Positions 55,971 to 64,000 of a DNA stretch of 64,000 bases are shown piece by piece. Under the pieces are notes generated by a model. That model worked only from the letters and a program-made list of their open reading frames with translations, was not told the DNA's origin and ran no database searches. The stretch comes from Rhizoclosmatium globosum (taxonomy: Eukaryota; Chytridiomycota; Chytridiomycetes; Chytridiales; Chytriomycetaceae). Numbering within the stretch: the stretch's first letter is position 1; each line of letters opens with the position of its first letter. The translations under genes were made by a program, and so were the position numbers. The stretch lies in contig MCGO01000009.1 of the NCBI GenBank assembly GCA_002104985.1, forward strand, positions 310,001 through 374,000. Direction: 5' to 3'.

Positions 55971-57921
55971 GAATCTTGCTCTCCTTCTCGTTGCTTTAAC
56001 GACATCATACTCAGTCCAAGCCGGCAGCTGTTTCTCTGGACCTATTCTGCCACCAACCGTGCAAGGCTCATCTTCATCCGGCCGAAATGCCACAAGTCAA
56101 TCAAACACGCATATTCAGCTTGACATCAAGTTCCCTGACTCTCGCACGGAAATGAAACCAAGGACACTCCAAAACGGCCCAACATCATCTTCCTCTTGAC
56201 TGACGATCAGGATAACATTTGGGGTCGTTGGAGTATATGCCATTTGTCAAGAACATCTGATTGAGAAGGGAACTGTCTTTGAGAATCATTTCGTGACCAG
56301 CGCTATTTGTTGTCCTTCTCGTGTGAGTGTGTTGAAGGGGCAGTTTGCGCATAATACTGGGTTCACGGATGTGTTTGGCCTTTTGGTTTGTATTTCAGTC
56401 ATATTTTCCCAATTTCTAAAGCGATTCTATGTTAAGGTGGTTATGACAAATTCCTTCGTGAAGGAATGGATAACGAATACTTGGCTACATGGCTTCAATC
56501 AGCGGGCTACTGACGTACTACATTGGAAAGCTTTTGAATGGTTATGGTGTCCACAACAAGGAGCAGATTCCAAAGGGATGGACTGAATTCGATGCACTTG
56601 TTCATCCATACATTTATGACAACTTCCATCCTGTCTTTGCAAAGAATGGAGTTATTTCAGATTATGAGGGACATTTCCAGTTGATGTGTGCGTGAGAAAG
56701 GTTTGTCGACACATTGATAAGCCCTTGGAAATGACTCATCTCAAATCCGAACTTAGCTCTCGAAGTTCTTCTGGAGCTCTCAAAACTGTCGACGAAAAGC
56801 CATTCTTCTTGTACCTTGCACCCACAGCTCCTCACACAGAAGTTCTCTTCAACTCTCAATCCAAAGTCGAACAGATCCCAGGCGAGAAACCGTACACCCC
56901 ACAGATCAAGTTCACAGAAGCAGTCCCTGCATCGCGTCACGCCGAATTATTTCCCAACGTCAAGATTCCTCGTCGTGAAAACTTCAACACCGCAGATGTT
57001 CTGGAAAACCACGTTACATTTCCGAATTGCCGCTTTTGAATGACGAGCAAGTTGAGACTTTGGATCACTGGCACCGTCAACGCTTGCGGGCTTTCAGTCT
57101 GTGATGAGTTATTGGATTCGGTTGTGAATGCTGTTGAGGCTGCTGGACAGGGCGATAACACGTTCATCTTTTATTCTTCGGATAATGGGTTCATCTTGGG
57201 TTACATCGATTGAATGCTGGAAAGACGACTCCGTATGAAGATGATATTAATGTGCCTTTTATCGTTAGGTGTGTATCTTCCTGAATGATTACTGATATTA
57301 ATATACAATTTTAGAGGACCTGGAGTGCCAAGGGAGCAGTGCGTAAGAATCTACGACACACACTGATATCGCGCCGACATTCTTGAAGCTCGCTGGTGCA
57401 CAAAACAAAGCATACGCATTCGACGGCTCCCCCATCCCCATTTTCGCACAAGACGCGCCGCAACCAAACCGTGAATCCTTTGCAGTTGATTCTGGCGTCC
57501 AAATGAATCCGAGTTGTTCCCTATCGCAAACGGGAATGAAAACATTTACCGCTCTGTTCGCCTTGTTTCTGACAAGTATTCGTACTTGTATACTGTCTGG
57601 TGTACGGACCACCATGAATTGTATGACTTGAAAAAGGATCCACAGCAATTGGTTAATGTGTACAAAAGCTCACCTGTTTCGTTGATTAATCGGTTGGATG
57701 CGTTGTTGGTTGTGTTGAAGGATTGTGTTGGGAAGGAGTGTCAGTCTCCTTGGACAAAGTTGCATTCGGACGGTAGTGTCAAGAACTTCGGACAGGCGTT
57801 GGATGCAAAGTACGACGGACTGTACCAAAAAACGGAACGGTTGGTTATTTCGGAATGTTTGAATGGATTCTTTCCGGCGAATGAAAAGCTGGTGCCTGCA
57901 CTTCATGCTCATGAGGAATGA
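55969..57921 (+). CDS. Secreted sulfatase (arylsulfatase/GNS-like), multiply frame-broken
   Basis: Hydrolyses sulfate esters; start ATG 55969 with signal peptide MNLALLLVALTTSYSVQAG. Recognised segments: PNIIFLLTDDQDNIWG (metal-binding DD), SAICCPSRVSVLKGQFAHNT with the C-x-P-S-R formylglycine motif, FGGYDKFLREGMDNEYLATW, YIGKLLNGYGVHNKEQIPKG, KPFFLYLAPTAPHTE, FIFYSSDNGF and YEDDINVPFIVRGPGVPREQ. Introns 56386-56436 and 57269-57314. At least eight single-base breaks lie between 56180 and 57520, nearly all one missing base. The motif set resembles N-acetylglucosamine-6-sulfatase and fungal arylsulfatases. The intact catalytic motifs argue for a functional gene with sequence errors. Confidence 0.72.
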
Positions 57922-58022
57922 AGTCGTTCGTGTTTGATCATTAGAATAATATAGCTTGCGATATCTGGTTCTTTGATGTGTGTAATTAAATTCATATTTC
58001 AAGCGATTTACTATCAATCAAA

Positions 58023-59414
58023 TTAAAGGCAAAGAGAAAGAATAAGCGAGGCGAATCCCATCATGGAACCACACTCCATGGCAGAAGACTTGCTGTTACC
58101 AGCAGCCGCATTTCCTGGAGCAGCCGTCACGGCCGTGTTAACGGCAGCACCGGTCGCAGCAGCAGTAGTTGGAGCAGCAGTAGTCACAGTAGTTGGAACA
58201 ACAGCTTGGGCCCACTGAACAACTCCAGTAGAATCCAACTGCTTCAAACCCGCAGAAAACGCGGCAAGAGTAGCAGGTTCAACTGAAGCACGGTAATCGT
58301 TCTGAGTGTTGTTATCCTCCACCTTGTACATCTCAAAGCAAAGACCATCTTCAAGAGTGGGTAATTCGCCAAGAAGGTTGGGTTGAAGAGGAACGAGTTC
58401 CAGAAGGACATGATAGTTTGCGTGCGTCCGATTCCTGCATCGAGTGCAGTTGAAGTCCCGTCGGCGTTGAGTATTCCAATGTGGAAGGCGGAAGCGCATT
58501 CGGAAATAACAAATGGCTTGCTGTATTTAACGGCGTATTGTTGGTAGAAAGAGATTGGACCACCTTCTGGACCTGGAGCCGCATCGATAATTTGAGCAAC
58601 GTAGTTTGAAGGAGCGTTGGTGTTGTGGATCCAAGGGTAATCATTCACGGATCCTTTCCAGTACACACTAACTCCAACCCAGTCCACGTAATCAGGACCA
58701 GGCCAGTACGGATCATACGGCTCATCATTATTTGGTCCATTGAAATTCGGGGACCAGACGAACGCGACGGTTGGAGAAATCTGTGTGACGATTGTGTATG
58801 CACGCTTCCATAATGCAATAAACGCATCTGGCTGCTTTCCGTACACAAACCAGTCACCGTTCATTTCCGGAGCCAAACGAATGAATACATTTCTGCGTGT
58901 TGAGTTCTTTGTTGGAAAAAAGAGGGTTCGAGTCAGATCAAGGTTTTGCTCAATCAAAGGTGGTAGCTTACGATGATTTGGTTGCACTGGTTTCCGAGGG
59001 CTGTCAAGTGATCATCGGTAACAGTGGTAAGACCGAGAGGATAAACGGTAAGAAACACGGCAGCATTTGTCTTGTCGTTCAGTCCGGTCAGATCAATTGT
59101 TCCGTCTGGGTTGTGGTTTGAGGCGGCGTAGTCTGATGCGGGGGCCTCGGCAACGGGACGCGGTGGAAGGTTTTGCCACAGTTGAAAAGCACCTGTGATA
59201 AGGTAATCAAGGGAAGCTTAGACGGTGCGTGTGGGATGTGCACTGACTCACCCGCATTGAACCCAATTCGTGAGTTGTAAGCCAAGGGCGTGTCGCCACC
59301 GGAAACTGGCGCATTCGAATTGTCCAACCAGGCTCCAAAGATGATCTTGCCCGCTGCTGGTTCGAGCTTGCCAAGTGCGAGCACGAGTGGTGCCAAAATC
59401 AGGATTGACAACAT
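58023..59414 (-). CDS. GH26 mannanase-like glycoside hydrolase A, GPI-anchored
   Basis: Start ATG 59414 with signal peptide (MLSILILAPLVLALG). Introns 59193-59251 and 58907-58971. GH26 features: IIFGAWLDNSNAP at the mature N-terminus, RLAPEMNGDWFVYG with the acid/base Glu, VAFVWSPNFNGP, YVDWVGVSVYWKG and KPFVISECASAF with the nucleophile Glu. The C-terminus is Ala/Thr-rich and ends in a hydrophobic tail (GFASLILSLCL) typical of GPI attachment. One base is missing in the AAA at 58335-58337 (FA-FEMYKVEDNN); copy B has AAAA there. Endo-mannanase or related beta-glycan hydrolysis at the cell surface is inferred. Confidence 0.83.
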
Positions 59415-59550
59415 GTTTTTTTTCTTGTTCTTTATTTGGACTCTACGCCTCAGTTTACTTATTTATGGCGAGAAAGGTAAGAGGCGCTGATGGATTTATT
59501 TTTGGCAAATTATGGTGAGAATGAGGCGAGCATTGATGAACCGTGAAAAG

Positions 59551-61017
59551 TTAAAGGATTAAGAACGAAATGAAAGTTGCAATGAAACCAAACATTCCGT
59601 TCATCAGAGAAACTGAGCCACTCTTGGCATTGGCGGCAACAGCACTACCGATGGCAGAGGAAGTCTCAGAAACTGGAATAGTTGTACTAACAGAACCAGT
59701 GCTAGTGTCTGAAGAGATAGTTGCAGTCACTGACACAGAAATTGTTGAAAGGGTGCGATTCGAGCTTGTTGCCACAGCAGGAGCCCCTGGAGCAACAGGA
59801 ATACCACGTCCTCCCGAAGCCCATTGAACAGCCCCACTCGCATCCAACTGCTTCAACCCCGCAGAGAAAGCTGCAAGCGTCGACGCATCCACTGTCGCGC
59901 GATAATCGTTCTCCGTATTATTATCCTCGACTTTAAACATCTCAAAAGCAAACACCATCTTCAAAAGTGGGTAGTTTGCTAAAAAAGTTGGGTTGAATAG
60001 GAAAGAGTTCCAGAACGACATTATAGTTTGAGTACGCCCGATTCCTGCATCTAACGGAGTTGACGAACCGTCTGCGTTCAGTTTCCCCATATGGAACGTA
60101 GAAGCACACTCAGAGATAACAAATGGCTTGTTATATCTGACAGCATACTGATAAATAGAGTCCGGACCGCCTTCAGGCCCTGGCGCGGCGTCAATCAACT
60201 GTGCAACGTAATCTGATGGAGCGTTGGTGTTATGGATCCACGGGAAATCGTAGATACTGCCTTTCCAGTATACACTAACTCCAACCCAGTCCACGTAATC
60301 AGCACCAGGCCAGTACGGCTCATACGGCTCGTCGTTACTTGGTCCATTGAAATTCGGGGACCAGACGAACGCGACGGTTGGGGATATCTTATTGACGATG
60401 GAATACGCGCGTTTCCAGAGTGCAATAAATGCGTCTGGTTGTTTTCCGTATACGAACCATTCACCGTTCATTTCAGGGGCGAGGCGGAGGTATACGTTTC
60501 GTCCCGTTGAGGTCTGTTTGTGTTTGATGTGAATTTCAGGAGGGGAGATTAAGGGGGGTAAGTCCGCCAATGGTTTTACCATTATCTGATTACACTGGTT
60601 TCCAAGTGCTGTCAAGTGATCATCGGTGATTGAAGTTAAGCTGAGTGGATATATTGTGAGGAACAAGGCTGCATTTGTCTTGTCGTTTAAGCCGGAGAGA
60701 TCGATTGTCCCGTCAGCATTGTGGTTGGATGAGGCATAGTCCGTGGCTGGTGCATCTGCGACGGGGCGTGGTGGAAGGTTCTGCCAGAGTTGGAATGCAC
60801 CTGCGATCAAAGGTTATCATGGTTTTGGGGTGTTGGATGTGTTAGAGGGTTCACCTGCATTGAATCCGATTCTGGAGTTGAAAGCAGCGGGACTGTCTCC
60901 ACCAGAAACGGGTGCGTCAGAGTTATCTACCCATGCCCCAAAAATGATCTTTCCGGTTGGTGGTTCCAGCTTCCCGAGCGCGAATGCAGGGTACAAAGTG
61001 TAAGAGATTCAGATCAT
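59551..61017 (-). CDS. GH26 mannanase-like glycoside hydrolase B, GPI-anchored
   Basis: Tandem paralogue of copy A. Exons about 61017-60855, 60800-60580 and 60513-59551; the 66-nt intron 60514-60579 has no in-frame stop and could be read through. Catalytic motifs RLAPEMNGEWFVYG and KPFVISECASTF are intact and the main exon has no break. The C-terminus is Ser/Thr-rich with a hydrophobic GPI-type tail (FGFIATFISFLIL). The 5' exon is unclear: ATG 61017 is followed by a codon and then an in-frame TGA before ...YPAFALGKLEPPTGKIIFGAW, so the signal peptide cannot be read as written. A base error or an unseen upstream exon may explain this. Confidence 0.8.
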
Positions 61018-61174
61018 ATTATGCCCCTTAAAATCACACTTTACAAAATAAAGAAGAAAGATCAGAGGTAATTCTGTAAGTGAGCGAGTGTTACTTCTTT
61101 AACTCGATTAGGTTACTGTCTTTATTACCATACATGATCCTCAATAAAAATGTGATGCAAATATAGAAGCCCTT

Positions 61175-63681
61175 TCAATCAAACTCCGCCAGAACCTTCA
61201 TCAACCTCCTATACCCCTCCTCATCCTTACACCGCACCCTCACAGTCAACACATCCTCTCTCTTGTCTGGTTTATACTCAACTTTCCAATCTTGTACTTT
61301 CAGGACTACAACTGCCGGATGCGTGTCAACTAAAAGTCCTTCCGCGTTTCGCTCTACTTCGCGGATTCCTGTTATGCCGTGGGTATGGGTATGGTGGTTG
61401 TGGCTGCTGTGAGGAGACTTGGACTTGTGCTTCCCTTTTTGGAGGGGGTTTCGGTTTAGAAGGATTTGGGGGGTAGTGGGTGTTTTGTTGTTTTGTTGTT
61501 GTGGAGGGAGTGGGGATCTATTCTTGGTCGGAGCTGTGTGGATGTGGCGGGAGGTTAAGTCGGGAAGAGTTTGGGCACGCATGTATTGGGTGAGGGGGAG
61601 CCCATGTCAGGTATATCGATTGGAGGTGGGTTGGAGGATGTGGTGTTGTGGCCTCATCTGTGGGTGAGCCGCGTAGCGGGACTCTAAAAGGAGAGTATCG
61701 GAATGGTGTATTTGATGAGCCTTCGGAGAATGTGGAGGAGGGTTGGAGGTGGTGGGGTATTTGTTTTAGGATGCTTGAGCTGGAGCTTTTTGTTGACGTT
61801 ACTGTTTCGATACGGTCAAGACCTTTCTTATCGGAAGGTTTGAATGAGGAGAGAAGAGTTTCGACGCTTCCTGAGAAATCAATGCTACGGCGGTGGGGTC
61901 GCTTGGTTTCAGCATTAGGTGGTGGGGATGGGGTGGGTGAAGTGGGGATAAATGCAGCGGATTCGTCAACCACAGCCATTCGTTCCCTCAGTCTGTGTGC
62001 AGCTTCGGTGTGTGCTTTTGTTTGTTCGGAGTACATTCTGGCGTGGTGTGTGTACTGCATTGTAATCATGCAAAGTGGGAATGCAATAATAAATAGAGAT
62101 AGCAGCATGACAATCTAAAGTAAATAAATCAGCAACTTCAGATAAACCAAATAATGCTACACTTACTCCCATCACAATTTTTCCTTGTGGAGTTTCTGGA
62201 ACAGGTCGCCATACCAACAGTCGTCAAAGTCTGCATCAAGCACCACATACAATCCGCAATCGATTGAAACTTGCTCAGTCGACCATCACTGTAATACCAT
62301 ACACCTTTCGCCAAATACCCACTGTTCATCTCCGCGTAAAACAGCACAAACGAGAAAAAGACAACAAACAGCGGAACAATCATAAACAGCAAGAATATTC
62401 CATCTGTGCTATTCGCAACAGCCTTCCAAATCATTCTTATCCGATCCGACTTTTGGCCCACTTTGAATAACCGCAGGATTCGGAATAGACGAAGGAGCCG
62501 CAGGATATCTGGGTTTCCTTCCCAACTATACATCCGGGCTCTGAATTCTGTGAATCCTTCGCCGGTTACTGTACTTTGGATTCCGTATACGATCACTTGA
62601 ACTGCGAATGGAACGACGGCGATTAAGTCAATGAGGAGCCAATTCCATTTCACGTAGTCAGTGTCAAGGTATTGGAATTGTATTTGTCGAAAGCAATGGT
62701 TTTTCGTTTGTTGTCCCATTGAAGAAGGACAGGGTGATTCAGCTTCTTTTGAGGAAGGATGGAAGGCGAAGAACTGTGGGGCTTTATCCACCCTGTACTA
62801 ATGCGTTTCACTTTGTTATCTGTAAATGAGACTGTGTATAGTAACTGGAACAGTTTCGACATTCGGTGATTGAATTTGGGGAACTGAGATCTCATGCATT
62901 GAAACAAGGACATTCTGATACATATCCGTTGAAGGACAATTTCCGTCAAGAATACGGTCATGCAAAAGAATTCGAGCCAGAATATAATCATCACGTCGTA
63001 TGGTTTTAGTACTGGATCTGTTTCGACGCAGAGAAGGATTATCGAGAGGAGGATCACGGTTATTGAGAACGTGTTGATGAGTTTTGAGATCAAGATCTTT
63101 CTTGCGACAGATATGGGGGCTGTAAGATTAAGTGCTGCGTATCGATGCTGGTCTTCTGGGGAAAGAGAGAGGTAGGCTGCCGTGATCAGATCCACATCCA
63201 TCATTTTGAAGGGAACAAGTCGACCAGCATTTTGTGTGATGTACATTCGTGCTCTCCAAGGGGGCATTCCATCTGTTGCAATGTTTACAAATCAAACAGA
63301 CACTTCAAACAGAAACCAGTACCAGTTGCGACAAGGAGCTCCTTTAGATAGCTTTCGAGGATAGTTTCGAGTTCCTGGTCATCTTCCTCGTCGTCTTCAG
63401 CGAGCCAGGACTGGTCTAGTTGGGGTACGATGACAGCAGACTCGTCAATGTTCACCCGAAGTGTCCTGGTCCTCCTCAACATTTGATTCTTGGACAATAA
63501 ACGAAGAATTATTATTATCAGGATTCGGAGTTCTGTTTCTGAGGGCACTGATCGAATCTGGATCGGAAGTTGCATCGGCCTCGTTCGTCGACAGAAACTG
63601 TTGAACTGGGCTGCGTCTCGAGGCCCGCCATTCTTCTTCGTTGATTCCACTCGCGGCTCCGGCGGCGATCGATCCAAACAT
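61175..63681 (-). CDS. Voltage-gated K+ channel-like protein, frame-broken
   Basis: Six-helix cation channel with a cytosolic N-terminus (MFGSIAAGAASGINEEEW). Introns 63273-63322 and 62115-62166. S1 is INTFSITVILLSIILLCVE, S2 WLEFFCMTVFLTEIVL, S3 WNWLLIDLIAVVPFAVQVIV, S4 voltage sensor LRLLRLFRILRLFKVGQK with regularly spaced Arg, S5 FLLFMIVPLFVVFFSFVLFY, then the pore segment DCMWCLMQTLTTVG. Just after TTVG one base is missing (62211-62213), and a second near 62203; in the corrected frame the filter reads TVGYGD, a K+ filter. Further breaks near 63460, 62680 and 61590. S6 is MLLSLFIIAFPLCMITM. The long C-terminal tail is Ser/Pro/His-rich with no cyclic-nucleotide domain seen. Kv-type rather than CNG/HCN. 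Confidence 0.75.
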
Positions 63682-63753
63682 TAACTCGCTTTTCGGAGGT
63701 TATTGCTATTTGTGGATGATTTTGTGTTGTTCTAATTATCTGTTTAACATTTA

Positions 63754-63764
63754 AAATATATATA
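63754..63764 (-). promoter_or_regulatory. Likely TATA box of the K+ channel gene
   Basis: A TATATATA run on the minus strand about 75 nt upstream of the ATG at 63681. The surrounding 63682-63917 is AT-rich and shows no coding sequence. Confidence 0.35.
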
Positions 63765-63917
63765 GATAAGTTCCTTTGTTGTCAGTTATTCGTAATTAGA
63801 TTGAATTTGATTGATACGATTAAGTACGGTAATAAATGGTGTTCGCACATTGAAATAGAACATTACAGAACGAAGCACGTGAGCCAGAAAATGTGGTAAT
63901 TTAAAAGTGGATTGGAA

Positions 63918-64000
63918 ATGTTGAAGAAAACCGTGTCGTTCCTCAAGGCAAAGCTCTCTTGCTCAAGCAGTGAAGTTGAACGCAGTCCTGCTGCGACTCC
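63918..64000 (+). CDS. Possible 5' end of a gene running off the right edge
   Basis: ATG at 63918 opens a frame (MLKKTVSFLKAKLSCSS...) still open at base 64000. It lies in the expected position for a gene divergent from the K+ channel. Only 27 codons are visible, so it may be chance. Confidence 0.2.
   Translation, partial: MLKKTVSFLKAKLSCSSSEVERSPAAT

Noticed and set aside
58921..58945. GGTTCGAGTC-like string resembling a tRNA T-loop
   Set aside because: It lies in a GH26 intron and no acceptor or anticodon stems can be drawn around it. No tRNA or rRNA gene was found anywhere in the window.

Overview
The window is nuclear DNA of a fungus, most likely an early-diverging zoosporic fungus (Chytridiomycota). 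This is inferred from compact genes with many 37-70 nt GT-AG introns, fungal Zn2Cys6 regulators, centractin/ARP1, complex I NDUFB8, GPI-anchored GH26 mannanase-like enzymes, and a six-helix K+ channel. No marker in the window fixes the species. About 38 genes lie on both strands. Intron boundaries below were placed by eye, from splice signals plus protein continuity.

Layout. 0-20 kb: an SHPRH-like SNF2/PHD helicase (cut by the left edge), a secreted precursor with five copies of a Cys-containing peptide, an ABCC exporter, NDUFB8 with an oversized repeat-filled intron, an endosomal-type Na+/H+ exchanger, a DHA2-like MFS transporter, an AGGF1-like OCRE/FHA/G-patch protein, an orphan multi-pass membrane protein, ARP1 and a coiled-coil protein. 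20-33 kb: seven paralogous type II membrane glycosyltransferases (A4GALT/GT32-like), all on +, split by an F-box/Cys-rich gene and about 1.4 kb of apparently non-coding DNA. 33-45 kb: a LEA/DUF3712-like membrane protein, a LENG8/THP3 homologue, three glycerophosphodiester phosphodiesterases with a Ser/Thr-rich wall protein between them, and a TTC14-like TPR protein. 45-51.6 kb: three paralogous zinc-cluster regulators, one apparently degenerate. 51.8-64 kb: two F-box/LRR genes, a UPF0014 (FetB/ALS3-like) permease, an unknown membrane-anchored protein head-to-head with a sulfatase, two GH26 genes and a voltage-gated K+ channel.

How the genes may work together. Most are unrelated housekeeping genes. 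Three groups look functionally coherent: the glycosyltransferase array (surface glycan synthesis in the Golgi), the sulfatase plus two GH26 enzymes (attack on polysaccharides, perhaps sulfated algal ones), and the three GDPDs (glycerophosphodiester turnover).

The most notable locus is 3432-4220: a signal peptide followed by five identical or near-identical 17-residue cores flanked by dibasic Kex2-type sites. This is the architecture of alpha-factor-type pheromone precursors and fungal Kex2-processed repeat proteins, and I do not recognise the core sequence.

Caution: many genes are interrupted by single-base frame breaks, nearly all of them one missing base and often in a homopolymer. I count at least 30 between 14 and 64 kb, concentrated at 32-35 kb and 45-64 kb, while neighbouring genes are clean. 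Uncorrected long-read errors are the simplest explanation; genuine decay of some paralogues remains possible.
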